Positions 8,942 through 18,376 of a DNA stretch of 64,000 nt are shown here, in pieces; the first letter of the stretch is position 1; the number at the start of each line of letters is the position of its first letter. Location of the stretch: positions 62,001 through 126,000 of the forward strand of contig JACPMR010000003.1 in assembly GCA_016185945.1 (NCBI GenBank), written 5' to 3'. The position numbers and the translations under genes were made by a program. The notes under the pieces were generated by a model. The model ran no database searches, was not told the DNA's origin, and saw only the letters and a program-made list of their open reading frames with translations. The stretch is from Candidatus Woesearchaeota archaeon. Lineage in GTDB: Archaea > Nanobdellota > Nanobdellia > Woesearchaeales > GW2011-AR4.

Positions 8942-10687
8942 ATGACAACAATACTAGGAATTATGGACAGCCACCTTGGCAGCGCCTGTATCTTCAAGGA
9001 TGGCGTCATAGAAGCAGCAATAGCAGAGGAGAGATTGAATAGAATAAAAGGCTACTCTCTTTTTCCAGAGAAAGCGATAAAGAAAGTAATGGAGATTACG
9101 GGCACAAAGGGAGAAGACATAGACTTGGTTGCAATTTCAAATTTTACCTTTGGCGCTGATGTGTTAAAGCTGCAAAAAAAAGAGCAAGGCTTTGCGAGAA
9201 ACCTAGTGGCAAATCTTTCTAGATTTATGCCTGCTTCTGCTTTAGATAAAGGGTTTCTTAGACAAATTTACATCAAAGTTACATATAAAATGAGAAAATC
9301 AAAATTGTTCAGAGAAAGGGCAAGATACTTTCAAAGTTTAGACATCTCGCTGGACAAGATAAGATTTTACGAGCATCATGATTGTCATGCAGCTGCAGCA
9401 TACTATATGAGAAACTGGAGAGACAATAAAAAAACTCTTGTTTTCACTGCAGACGGCGAAGGAGATGGACTTTGTGCCTCCATATGGGTATGCGAAAAAG
9501 ACAGGATGGAAAAGAAAATCCCAATCTCTGTCATGCATTCTTTAGGCGGCATGTACACAAGATTCACTAAGTTTCTTGGCATGAAACCCTGGGAGCATGA
9601 ATACAAGGTTATGGGCTTGGCTCCGAATTCCAACAAAAAGAGAGGAGAGGACACGTACCAGATAGTAAAAAAATTCATGCATGTAGACAAATTAAAATTT
9701 CATAATGATACCAATAGAGTTGGCAGTGCTTTCTCTTCTTACTTATTTAAGAAATTAAAATACAGGCAGTTCGATAATGTCGCTTATGCAATACAAAAAC
9801 TTCAAGACGATATCTTTACAAAATGGATTAGAAATGGAATAAATCATTTTGGCATTAGAAATATTGCTTTAGCTGGAGGGAGTTTTTTAAATGTCAAAAC
9901 AAATAAGCTTATTGCAGAAATGGATTGCGTTGACAATATTTTTATTTTTCCGCCTGCCGGCGATGACTCCTGTTCTATAGGAGCTGCAATTCTCGGCTAT
10001 TTAGACATATGCGAGATGGATGGCAAAAAGCCAGACATAAAGCCTTTGATGCAGCTTTATTTCGGCGAGAGTTTTGACGACAAAATCCAAAATTTTGTCA
10101 GAAAAATCAATAAACGCAAATACAATATAAAGAGATATTCTGATGTTGATTCAGTTGTTGGAGAATTATTGGCAAAAAATGAAATAGCAGCAAGATGCTC
10201 TGGAAGGATGGAATATGGGCCGAGAGCTTTAGGCAACAGGAGCATTCTAGCAAATCCAAGCGACATAGACTCTATAGAGAGAATAAATACAATCATCAAA
10301 TACAGGGATTTCTGGATGCCTTTTGCGCCCAGCATGCTTGATGAAAGAGCTAAAGACTACATTATAAACCCGAAAAATCTGGCATCACATTATATGGTAA
10401 TGGCCTTTGATGCAAAAGAGGAAAACAGAAAGAAGATAATTGCAACAGTGCATCAAGCAGATAAAACAACAAGGCCACAGATTTTGATTAAGGACTGGAA
10501 CGAGGATTATTACAGACTCATCAAATCTTTTGAAAGCAAAACAGGCATAGGGGCTGTTTTGAACACGTCTTTTAATCTGCACGGCGAACCAGTTGTTTGT
10601 TCGCCACAAGATGCAATGCATACATTAGAAAACAGCGCACTGAAACATCTGATTTTAGGCAATTACTTGGTAAGCAAAAAATCCTAG
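8942..10687 (+). CDS. NodU/CmcH-family O-carbamoyltransferase
   Basis: 581 residues from the ATG chosen here. The open frame runs back to 8639, but that part overlaps the dehydrogenase gene and carries no family sequence; a TATA-like TTTAAAAA sits about 25 nt before this ATG. The N-terminal Kae1-like domain has HHDCHAAAAY and a GEGDGLCASIW stretch; the C-terminal YrdC-like domain has YGPRALGNRSILA and NTSFNLHGEP. The family uses carbamoyl phosphate and ATP to carbamoylate sugar hydroxyls. The substrate is probably a surface glycan or its precursor. Its last four bases overlap the convergent GT2 gene. Confidence 0.9.
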   Translation: MTTILGIMDSHLGSACIFKDGVIEAAIAEERLNRIKGYSLFPEKAIKKVMEITGTKGEDIDLVAISNFTFGADVLKLQKKEQGFARNLVANLSRFMPASALDKGFLRQIYIKVTYKMRKSKLFRERARYFQSLDISLDKIRFYEHHDCHAAAAYYMRNWRDNKKTLVFTADGEGDGLCASIWVCEKDRMEKKIPISVMHSLGGMYTRFTKFLGMKPWEHEYKVMGLAPNSNKKRGEDTYQIVKKFMHVDKLKFHNDTNRVGSAFSSYLFKKLKYRQFDNVAYAIQKLQDDIFTKWIRNGINHFGIRNIALAGGSFLNVKTNKLIAEMDCVDNIFIFPPAGDDSCSIGAAILGYLDICEMDGKKPDIKPLMQLYFGESFDDKIQNFVRKINKRKYNIKRYSDVDSVVGELLAKNEIAARCSGRMEYGPRALGNRSILANPSDIDSIERINTIIKYRDFWMPFAPSMLDERAKDYIINPKNLASHYMVMAFDAKEENRKKIIATVHQADKTTRPQILIKDWNEDYYRLIKSFESKTGIGAVLNTSFNLHGEPVVCSPQDAMHTLENSALKHLILGNYLVSKKS

Positions 10688-11409
10688 ACACGCAATTTCG
10701 CTTTCAACATCTCAAAAATTATTCTCAGATAAACTTTAAGGTAACTGGGAGCTAGCTTAAAAACCTTGAAAGTTGATTTGCCGTGCTCCCTTTGCTTCCA
10801 CACAACTGGAATTTCAACTATCTTGTAACCTTTTATTATTGGAATCAGTCCAGTCTCTGCATTTGCTGCAAAATTACCAGCTTTTATATTAACGCTGTCA
10901 AAAACTTCTTTCTTGTATAATTTAAAGTTGTTTGTCGCATCCTTAAGCTTCAAGCTTGGTATTGTAGCCCTTAAAAGAAAATGGTAAGCCCTGTTGGAAA
11001 TTTTTTTAATAAAAGGGTATTTCACTAGGCTATTGCTGTCCAGAAATCTTGAGCCTATAACACCATCATAGCCTTCTTTTGCCTTTTCTATGAACCTTTC
11101 AATATCATCAACATTATCCAAGAAATCAGCGTCCATAGTCATTACCCAATCAGAGCTTTTGCCCACATTCTTTATACCATCCCTTAAAGCGTATCCAACA
11201 CCATTTGGCTTGCTTCTATTGACTAGTCTGATTTTTTTGCCGTATTTTTTTATTAGTTTCAAGGCAGCATCTTTTGTATTGTCTGTGCTGTTGTCGTTGA
11301 CAATAATTATCTCGTTGAAGAATTTCTTGTATTTGCCAAGCACTTTGGGGATTAGGATGACTATATTTTCTTCCTCGTTATGAGCAGGCAATACCAAGGA
11401 TATTTTCAT
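10684..11409 (-). CDS. GT2 polyprenyl-phosphate sugar synthase (DPM1-like)
   Basis: 241 residues. It starts SLVLPAHNEEENI, has the metal-binding MTMDADF (DxD) and the NNFKLYKKEVFD segment typical of dolichol-phosphate mannose synthases. No membrane segments. It should transfer a sugar from a nucleotide donor to a polyprenyl phosphate at the inner face of the membrane, supplying GT-C enzymes such as those at 12584-15718. It diverges from the SDR gene across 105 nt. Confidence 0.85.
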   Translation of the reverse strand: MKISLVLPAHNEEENIVILIPKVLGKYKKFFNEIIIVNDNSTDNTKDAALKLIKKYGKKIRLVNRSKPNGVGYALRDGIKNVGKSSDWVMTMDADFLDNVDDIERFIEKAKEGYDGVIGSRFLDSNSLVKYPFIKKISNRAYHFLLRATIPSLKLKDATNNFKLYKKEVFDSVNIKAGNFAANAETGLIPIIKGYKIVEIPVVWKQREHGKSTFKVFKLAPSYLKVYLRIIFEMLKAKLRV

Positions 11410-11514
11410 AGAGTGCGGCGTCAGATTTGACTATTTATATTTTTCCTCAATGGATTAAATCAAACAGAATTTAGTTACATAACATTTAAAAATGCTTTTG
11501 CAATCCTCGTCCAA

Positions 11515-12576
11515 ATGAAAGTTCTTGTCACAGGCGGAGCTGGTTTGGTAGGAAGCTACAGTTGCATATTTTTTGCAAAACAAGGGCACGAAGTCATAGC
11601 AGTAGACAATTTTATGAGGGGCAAGATATTTGATGAATCCGGAAGCACAAGCGGAAATGCAGACATGCTCAGGAAGCATTTTAGCAACATTAAATTCCAT
11701 GAAATTGACATAAGAGACACAGAAAAATTAAAGCCGTTGATTAAAGGCTCTGATATCATAATCCATACAGCTGCGCAGCCGTCCCATCCAAAATCAATAG
11801 AAATACCACTGGAGGATTTTTCTATAAATGCATACGGCACATTGAATCTTCTTGAACTTACAAAAAAACATGCCGACAATGCAATCTTTGTATTTACATC
11901 AACTAATAAAGTGTACGGAGAGAATCCAAACAGACTCAGGATAACTGAAAAAGAAACTAGGTATGATTATGCTGAAATAAACGGCGTTGACGAGAGCATG
12001 CCGCTTGACAATACAATGCATACCCCTTTTGGAGTGAGCAAGGTTGCAGCTGATTTGTACTGCCAGGAATATGCCCATCTTTACGGCTTGAAAACAGGAA
12101 TATTCAGGCTTGGATGCATCACAGGCCCTATGGCAAAGGCAGTTGAGCTGCATAACTGGGAGCCGTATTTTGTTAAAGCCAACATAGAAGGAAAAACTCT
12201 GAACATCTATGGATTCAAGGGCAAGCAAGTCAGGGATGTTATTGATGCCCGTGACTTAGTGCTTGCATTTGAAGAATTCATTAAAAAACCAAGGGCAGGC
12301 GAAGCTTACAACATGGGCGGCGGAAGAAAAAATTCCATATCGCTGTTAGAGTCGTTCAAAATTATAGAGAGCATTACCGGTAAGCCAATGAAACATATGA
12401 TGAAGGAAGCAAGAGAAGGCGACCACCAAGTTTACATATCTGACTTGAGCAAATTCAAGAGCCATTACCCAAAATGGGGCATAAGAATTTACTTGGAGGA
12501 GATATTTACAGATTTGTATAACTCATTTACCGACAAAAGTTTTTTTGAAGGCATGCTAAAATCAGAATTTGAATAA
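11515..12576 (+). CDS. CDP-paratose/tyvelose 2-epimerase-like SDR
   Basis: 353 residues, extended short-chain dehydrogenase. NAD motif VTGGAGLVGS; STNKVYGENPN is the hallmark of the CDP-tyvelose-epimerase-like branch; substrate loop after GCITGPMAKA. At the usual YxxxK site it reads TPFGVSK, so Phe replaces the catalytic Tyr and Lys is kept; the same replacement occurs in relatives of this branch as I recall, so the reaction may not need Tyr. It likely epimerises a nucleotide-linked sugar. The GT-C gene follows immediately and overlaps in its earliest possible start. Confidence 0.8.
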   Translation: MKVLVTGGAGLVGSYSCIFFAKQGHEVIAVDNFMRGKIFDESGSTSGNADMLRKHFSNIKFHEIDIRDTEKLKPLIKGSDIIIHTAAQPSHPKSIEIPLEDFSINAYGTLNLLELTKKHADNAIFVFTSTNKVYGENPNRLRITEKETRYDYAEINGVDESMPLDNTMHTPFGVSKVAADLYCQEYAHLYGLKTGIFRLGCITGPMAKAVELHNWEPYFVKANIEGKTLNIYGFKGKQVRDVIDARDLVLAFEEFIKKPRAGEAYNMGGGRKNSISLLESFKIIESITGKPMKHMMKEAREGDHQVYISDLSKFKSHYPKWGIRIYLEEIFTDLYNSFTDKSFFEGMLKSEFE

Positions 12577-12583
12577 TTTAAAA

Positions 12584-14236
12584 ATGAAATTTTTTACCCA
12601 AAAAAATCTCGTCATTGCATTATTTTTAGTTTTCTTGTTTTTGAGGTTGTTCGTAGATAAAACTTCAATGTTTTTTGGCGGCGATTCGCTTAAATTCTTA
12701 GAAACTGCAAAAAGATTTCCTTATCACACATTATACAACAATCAGCTTTATCTGCTCCATCCGCCATTTTACCCCTACACAATCTATTTTTTTAATCTTA
12801 CCTTCCAACAAGACCATATTGCAGGCATAGTCCTCAGTCTAGTGTCTTCTATCATCACCTTTTTTATATTATACAGATTTTTTATGATGCTAACAGATAA
12901 TTTTAATATAACTTTTTTCGTATTGCTTTTTTTTACACTTTCAGTTGGGTTTATTGAGGCATCCCATATAGTCTTTAGGGAGTCTTATGTAATCATGCTT
13001 GCGCTTTCAGCACTCTATTTTTATGCCAAAGGAGTAAGATTCAATAGCAGAAAATCAATCATAGCATCTTCTGTCTTTAGCGGTTTGCTTGCAATGACAT
13101 CGGATCACGTGATATTCTTGATTCCAGCTATTGTTTTGTCTTATATCATTTTTAATAGCAAAAAAATAGAATTTAAGAAATTAATTTTTCCAAACCTAAA
13201 ATACGCCATTTTGCCTTTGATTATTGCAGCATTATTTTACGGCTCTTGGACATTAATCAAGTACGCCCAATACTCCAAGCATGAAAATTACCCAAACGGA
13301 TACGCCGGCATGCCTTTAAGCACGCACGATCTTGGGCTGCCTCAGGCATTTCTTCCACAGTTTTTCGAGGATTATGACGGGCCTAAGATGGGCTCTGACT
13401 TGATTGCGGCGGTTAAGAGGATTTCCTTTAACATAGGATACATGTTAAATATGCAGCCCTTTCCAATACCAAAAGGGCTCAACTTCACAACAATGAAGTT
13501 TCTCCTAAAACCCGTCCATATTCTTTATATGATAATAGTGTATATTCCATTGGCATTGCTTGCAATTTACGGATTTATGCTGTCAATTAAAGAAACAATT
13601 AAATGGAAAAAAATCCATGATAATATTAATCTCTATATGATATTCTCATTTTTTATATTTGCATCACCAATTTTGCAGAAACTGACAAATCCAAGATACA
13701 TGTATATTGCATATCTCTTCTTTTTCTATTTTATGAGCTATGGTTTAGTCAGTTTGATTGGCAAAATCAAATCTTTGCAAATACACTCAAAAGTCATTCC
13801 TGCAATAATAATATCCTTGCTAATACTAGTTCCATTTTGGTATTATAAAAATCCCCACATAGTTGTTTTCAATAAGAAAATTGCCGCAGCCCAGAATACA
13901 GCAGATTTCATCAAAAAAAATCTGCCTAAAGATGCAGGCATTATGGCTCAGGGCTATAGTGTAGAGCTTATTTACCTTACTGGCAACAGAGTTATCGGAT
14001 TATACTCTAAACCCGAAAAACTAATGAACATGGTAAGCCATTACAACATAAGTTATATAGTCCTAACAGAGAGATTCAATGATTACTTCCATTTAAGCGA
14101 AAAATCTGCTGATTTTGTTAGAAATAACCCAAGCAAATTCAAGCTGGTAGCTACAATCAAAGAAGATTACAGCGGATTTTACAGCGAAGACGATCCTGCA
14201 CGCACCGATGAAGTTTATGTCTATAAGATTGTTTAA
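12584..14236 (+). CDS. GT-C (GT39/ArnT-like) membrane glycosyltransferase
   Basis: 550 residues from the ATG after the upstream stop (an in-frame ATG 15 nt earlier overlaps that gene). About 10-12 hydrophobic segments, then a soluble C-terminal domain from about residue 435. The first external loop has the acidic FGGDSLKFLETAKRF followed by LLHPPFYPY, the arrangement of the catalytic Asp loop and HPP in polyprenyl-phosphate-dependent transferases such as ArnT/PMT. It should use a polyprenyl-phosphate sugar outside the cell. The acceptor is unknown. It ends 9 nt from the convergent GT-C gene. Confidence 0.8.
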   Translation: MKFFTQKNLVIALFLVFLFLRLFVDKTSMFFGGDSLKFLETAKRFPYHTLYNNQLYLLHPPFYPYTIYFFNLTFQQDHIAGIVLSLVSSIITFFILYRFFMMLTDNFNITFFVLLFFTLSVGFIEASHIVFRESYVIMLALSALYFYAKGVRFNSRKSIIASSVFSGLLAMTSDHVIFLIPAIVLSYIIFNSKKIEFKKLIFPNLKYAILPLIIAALFYGSWTLIKYAQYSKHENYPNGYAGMPLSTHDLGLPQAFLPQFFEDYDGPKMGSDLIAAVKRISFNIGYMLNMQPFPIPKGLNFTTMKFLLKPVHILYMIIVYIPLALLAIYGFMLSIKETIKWKKIHDNINLYMIFSFFIFASPILQKLTNPRYMYIAYLFFFYFMSYGLVSLIGKIKSLQIHSKVIPAIIISLLILVPFWYYKNPHIVVFNKKIAAAQNTADFIKKNLPKDAGIMAQGYSVELIYLTGNRVIGLYSKPEKLMNMVSHYNISYIVLTERFNDYFHLSEKSADFVRNNPSKFKLVATIKEDYSGFYSEDDPARTDEVYVYKIV

Positions 14237-14245
14237 AGCAAATAG

Positions 14246-15718
14246 TCATCCAATTTTATAAATCTCTGTTTTTGTTTTTTCATTGCTGTAAATAATGTTA
14301 CCTCTTTTTTTGATTTCCAACAGCAAGTCACTCTCTATTTTAGCCCTGTTATCAAGCCTGAAATTTTGGTTTACAAAAGCATAATCTGCCTTTTCCAAAT
14401 TGATTATTTTTTGACTTATGGTTTGCCTGCCTATATGGTATGATACGCATTGACTTCCTGAAATGAAAATACTCTCTTTTTTCGTGTTATCTTTTGCCCA
14501 TTCAAAATCTTCCATGTAGAAATTCCATTCCCTTGCTGCAATACTTATTTTTAGAATTGAAGTAAAAATAAATCCAACTGCAATCAAAATAATCAATGCA
14601 ACTAAAAATTGCCCTTTAAATTTAATTTTATTCAGTCCCTGAGCCCATATCAGAGCAATTGCCGGAAATGCAGGCAGCATAAACCTTGAAACAGACCAGC
14701 TTGCATTTAATATATAGAGAAGAGTCAAAACAATGTATGATAAAATCCAAATTGAAAGCATTTTTTTATGCTTCATTTTTGAAAATACCCCAAAAATAAA
14801 CGGAATTAAAAAAACAAATGTGCTTAAGAGCCATATTGCAAAGAACAACTGAAAGTATGGTACTTTTACAAAAGACAGGGTTGCTATATTACCGTCTGGA
14901 ACTCCAAAAATGCCAAGGTAGAATACTGCTATGCCCGATAAACTAAATATATTTGCAATGTTAATCTTGCCAACCTCTGATTCTGCAAATGTGCCATATT
15001 CGACGCCTTTAAAAACACTATTCATGAACGGCCATACGGGGTTGCCAAGATAAATCCAGTTCCTGATGAACCATACAGAGCCGATCGATAATGAAATTAT
15101 TGAAAAAATAATCAACTTTTTTGCTGGCTCTTTCCCTTTGTTGCTTGTATAAACTATATACAACAAAACGGGCAAAATAAAAATGCCATTGTATTTTGTC
15201 AAAATCGCCAATCCTGAAGCTATCGACGACAAAATTATTTTATTTTTTAAAGCAAAATAAACGCTTAAAACAGCAAGAAATGTGACTGTGCTGTCGGCAT
15301 AACTAAATACGCTATAGTCTATGTGCAATGGAATAAAAGCCATAAACAATAAAGAATAGAATGAAATTTTTTCATCAAACAGCATTCTTGAAATTTTGTA
15401 AAATATTATCAATGCTAAAGAACCCAAAATAGGAGAAACCATCTTAATTGCAAATTCTGCAATGCCGCTGCTAAAACTAGAAAATAAGCTATAAAAAAAT
15501 GCAGAAATTAAGTGAAATAGGGGGGGCGCCCAAAATGGCTCGTCCCTGCCAAACTGCTCAAACAAAGGAAGCTTCTTGCTTTCGGCTATGAACCCTGCAT
15601 TTGAAAGCTGCCAGCAGGCATCTCCTGAAACTGCGTGGATTGAAGCGAGCGCAATCCTCAACATAATGGCTATTGCAATAACTGCCATGCTAAGCTTCTT
15701 ATAGTTTATATTTTTCAT
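14246..15718 (-). CDS. GT-C (GT39-like) membrane glycosyltransferase
   Basis: 490 residues with about 11 membrane segments. The first external loop contains SGDACWQLSNAGFIAESK with the expected acidic residue, then EPFWAPPLFHL in the position of the HPP motif. The C-terminal soluble part (from about residue 400) is short. A second polyprenyl-phosphate sugar-dependent transferase next to the previous one suggests two sugars added outside the membrane. It is divergent from the flippase-like gene with a 62-nt shared promoter region. Confidence 0.78.
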   Translation of the reverse strand: MKNINYKKLSMAVIAIAIMLRIALASIHAVSGDACWQLSNAGFIAESKKLPLFEQFGRDEPFWAPPLFHLISAFFYSLFSSFSSGIAEFAIKMVSPILGSLALIIFYKISRMLFDEKISFYSLLFMAFIPLHIDYSVFSYADSTVTFLAVLSVYFALKNKIILSSIASGLAILTKYNGIFILPVLLYIVYTSNKGKEPAKKLIIFSIISLSIGSVWFIRNWIYLGNPVWPFMNSVFKGVEYGTFAESEVGKINIANIFSLSGIAVFYLGIFGVPDGNIATLSFVKVPYFQLFFAIWLLSTFVFLIPFIFGVFSKMKHKKMLSIWILSYIVLTLLYILNASWSVSRFMLPAFPAIALIWAQGLNKIKFKGQFLVALIILIAVGFIFTSILKISIAAREWNFYMEDFEWAKDNTKKESIFISGSQCVSYHIGRQTISQKIINLEKADYAFVNQNFRLDNRAKIESDLLLEIKKRGNIIYSNEKTKTEIYKIG

Positions 15719-15780
15719 CGGTTAGTAAACTTCGGACAATATACGATACTTTTATAAAAGTTTTTGTTTTAGCCTCAATA

Positions 15781-16722
15781 ATGGAGTTTTTCAAATCAAA
15801 TAAATTTAAGCTGGTACTCAAGTCAGCGGTGAGCTTGGCTTTATTGTACTTCATCTTCAAGTTTATAGGCATAAATAAATTCTATAACGAGCTGCTGAAT
15901 GCCAATATTTTTTATATTCTTGCAGCAACTTTTTTTGTTGTTTTTCAGATATTTTTTAAGGTAGCTAGATGGAAAGCTATAGTAAATGTTTTTAACAAAA
16001 ATATAAGCTTTAGATCATCTTTGATTTATACACTGATATCTTTCGCATTCGGCATTATCACGCCCGGGAGATTAGGGGAGTTCATTAAGGCAAAATATCT
16101 CGTTGAAGGCATTAAACTAGGCCCTTTGAAGTCTTTTATGACGGTAGTAATTGATAAAATCTTTGATGGGCTGGCTTTAATTCTGGTAGGGTTATTCGGG
16201 CTCTATTTTTTCCAAGAAAAATTCGGAATATCCCGTTATGCCATCTATGCGTTCTTTTCTTACATCATAATTCTGGCTTTAACCTTCATCTACTTCAACA
16301 AAATCCTAGAGCTGATTTACTATATCCTGCCTAAAAAATACAAAATTAACTTTAAAAAATTCAGCATTAACAGGAAATTCTATATTAGATCGCTGTTGTT
16401 TTCGGTTTGTATATGGGTAATCTCCACCATTCAAGCATTTTTTATAATTAAAGCATTAGGCATCTTGTCACTTTCCTTCTTTATGGTTATGGGGCTTATC
16501 ACATTGATGGCCATTTCTTCCATGATACCGATTTCAATAGGGGGAGTTGGCGTGAGAGAAGTAGTGGCTATATCCTTTTTGTTAATGACCGGGGTTCCGG
16601 CAGAAAAATCCACAACTTTTTCTTTGATGTATACATTTATAACATTTGGGATACCCGCAATAATAGGGGCCATTTTGTACTCCAAAAAAAGCATTTCTGC
16701 CAATGGCAAGCGACTACCATAA
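15781..16722 (+). CDS. LPG-synthase-TM-region family (UPF0104) membrane protein, possible flippase
   Basis: 313 residues, eight or nine hydrophobic helices. FRSSLIYTLISFAFG, TPGRLGEFIKA and the late SIGGVGVREVVA are conserved family motifs. Such proteins accompany glycosyltransferases in archaea (a related domain is fused to GT2 in haloarchaeal AglD) and are suspected to move lipid-linked sugars across the membrane. First gene of a plus-strand operon with the deacetylase (32-nt gap) and formyltransferase. Confidence 0.82.
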   Translation: MEFFKSNKFKLVLKSAVSLALLYFIFKFIGINKFYNELLNANIFYILAATFFVVFQIFFKVARWKAIVNVFNKNISFRSSLIYTLISFAFGIITPGRLGEFIKAKYLVEGIKLGPLKSFMTVVIDKIFDGLALILVGLFGLYFFQEKFGISRYAIYAFFSYIIILALTFIYFNKILELIYYILPKKYKINFKKFSINRKFYIRSLLFSVCIWVISTIQAFFIIKALGILSLSFFMVMGLITLMAISSMIPISIGGVGVREVVAISFLLMTGVPAEKSTTFSLMYTFITFGIPAIIGAILYSKKSISANGKRLP

Positions 16723-16754
16723 GCTTTAAATAAAGATTATAGTTAATTCTGACG

Positions 16755-17567
16755 ATGAAAAAGTTGATTTGCTATACATTGGATTTGGAGCCCGATTTTG
16801 GAGGGAGAATAAAAAGTTACAGCTCCTTGGAAAATATTTCCCATTTTTTGGAGATAATAAGAAAAAACCGCATCAATCTGACAACTTTTGCGGCAGGGCA
16901 TTTACTCCAAAAAAAGAGAGACGTCATTAAAAAACTTATTGATGCAGGGTCAGAAATTGAGCTGCATTCTTATTCCCATAATCTTGAGCGCCAAGATGAA
17001 GATTATGAAATAAAAAAATCAAGAAAAGCTTATATAAGGTATTTTGGAAAAAAACCCCTTGGCTACAGATCCCCAAAAGGAATGATAACAAAAAAAGGGT
17101 TATTTTCCCTTTCAAGGGAAGGCTTCAAATACGATTCAAGCATCTATCCCACAATCCTGCTGGGAAGGTATAACAACCTGAAATACCCGGCATACCCTTT
17201 TTATTTTGATGACTATGGACTAATAGAATTGCCTTTTTCCGTCATTCCAAAAATAAAAGTGCCATTGGCAATGGGCTACCTGCAGCCTTTTGGATTTGGC
17301 ATAAGCAGAAGCATGATAGACATTTTTGGCTTGCCTAATACAGTAGTTTTTGACTTTCACATGTGGAACCTTTACAAGCCATCAGAAACAAATAAGCTCC
17401 CTTTAAAATGGAAAGTTTTATTAGCCAATAACCTGGATAACGGGATGAAAATGTTCCAAAACTTAATAAAAGTTTTCGATCAAAAAGGATACAAACCAAT
17501 AACAATGAGTGAACTATACATTTTAGCAAAAGAGCAGCTTGATAAAGGAAATTTAACAAAATTATAG
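16755..17567 (+). CDS. NodB-like polysaccharide deacetylase
   Basis: 270 residues. The N-terminal TLDLEPDFGG supplies the catalytic/metal Asp; ELHSYSH gives the two metal His residues of the HSxxH motif; GYRSPKG is motif 3. No signal peptide, so it acts in the cytosol or at the membrane face. The family removes acetyl or formyl groups from amino sugars; ArnD, which deformylates a lipid-linked sugar, belongs here. The formyltransferase gene follows after 2 nt, so an add-then-remove formyl scheme like ArnA/ArnD is plausible. Confidence 0.87.
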   Translation: MKKLICYTLDLEPDFGGRIKSYSSLENISHFLEIIRKNRINLTTFAAGHLLQKKRDVIKKLIDAGSEIELHSYSHNLERQDEDYEIKKSRKAYIRYFGKKPLGYRSPKGMITKKGLFSLSREGFKYDSSIYPTILLGRYNNLKYPAYPFYFDDYGLIELPFSVIPKIKVPLAMGYLQPFGFGISRSMIDIFGLPNTVVFDFHMWNLYKPSETNKLPLKWKVLLANNLDNGMKMFQNLIKVFDQKGYKPITMSELYILAKEQLDKGNLTKL

Positions 17568-17569
17568 AA

Positions 17570-18376
17570 ATGAAATTATTCTTTATACTGGGGGAGGATG
17601 CATTTTTTAAGCCAAGATTCATAGAAAGTACAATAAAGAAGCGCAAAAGGGATATAGCGGGAATAGCAGTGGTATCGGCTAAATTCCCAAAATCCTCTCT
17701 TATAAAATACCTCAAGAAGCAATTGCTTTTTTTTGGCTACCTGGACTTTTTTATCCTGTCAGCACTCACTATAATATATCTAACTCTGGATAAGCTTCAC
17801 AATTTCTTACCCCTTAAAAGATTTTATTCAGTTAAAAGCGTAGCCAGAGAATATAACATACCGCTTTACCTCCCTAAAAATGTTAATGATGCCGAGTTCA
17901 TAAAAAAACTTAAAAAATCAAAACCTGATATAATTGTCTCCTCTTGCCCTCAAATCTTTAAAAAAGAACTGCTTAACGTGCCTAGAATAGCTTGCATTAA
18001 CAGGCATTCCTCATTGCTCCCCCAGTATGGCGGATTAATGCCTGTTTTTTGGGCTATGCTTAATGACGAAAAAGAGGTGGGGGTAAGCATACACAAAATG
18101 GTTGAGCATATAGACGAAGGCGAAGTAATAACCCAAGACAGGATAAAAATAAGCGATAAGGACAGCTTATACGACATCTATAAAAAATGCTTTGAGATAA
18201 GTTCGGGCCTGGTGCTTGAGGCAATTGACATACTGGAGCAAAACAAAAAACACAAAATTATAAATAAAAGCAGGAAAAAAACCTATTTTAGTTTTCCAAA
18301 AAGAGAGGATATCCGGCTCTTTAGGAATAAAGGGAAAAAATTTCTTACATATAAAAACCTGTTAGACGACTTTTGA
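17570..18376 (+). CDS. Formyltransferase-family enzyme (sugar N-formyltransferase-like)
   Basis: 268 residues. The catalytic triad pattern Asn-His-Asp is visible: INRHSSLLPQYGG (Asn, His) and HIDEGEV (Asp), as in methionyl-tRNA formyltransferase and ArnA/WbkC-type sugar formyltransferases. It should transfer a formyl group from N10-formyl-THF to an amino sugar. It is an odd member because the N-terminal region is basic and has a hydrophobic stretch near residues 55-70. Its last 15 nt overlap the convergent toroid gene. Methionyl-tRNA formyltransferase itself is unlikely in an archaeon. Confidence 0.82.
   Translation: MKLFFILGEDAFFKPRFIESTIKKRKRDIAGIAVVSAKFPKSSLIKYLKKQLLFFGYLDFFILSALTIIYLTLDKLHNFLPLKRFYSVKSVAREYNIPLYLPKNVNDAEFIKKLKKSKPDIIVSSCPQIFKKELLNVPRIACINRHSSLLPQYGGLMPVFWAMLNDEKEVGVSIHKMVEHIDEGEVITQDRIKISDKDSLYDIYKKCFEISSGLVLEAIDILEQNKKHKIINKSRKKTYFSFPKREDIRLFRNKGKKFLTYKNLLDDF

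Noticed and set aside
11515-12576. Inactivated SDR because catalytic Tyr is Phe
   Set aside because: The rest of the active site and NAD motif are intact and relatives in this branch seem to share the Phe; I do not call it a pseudogene.
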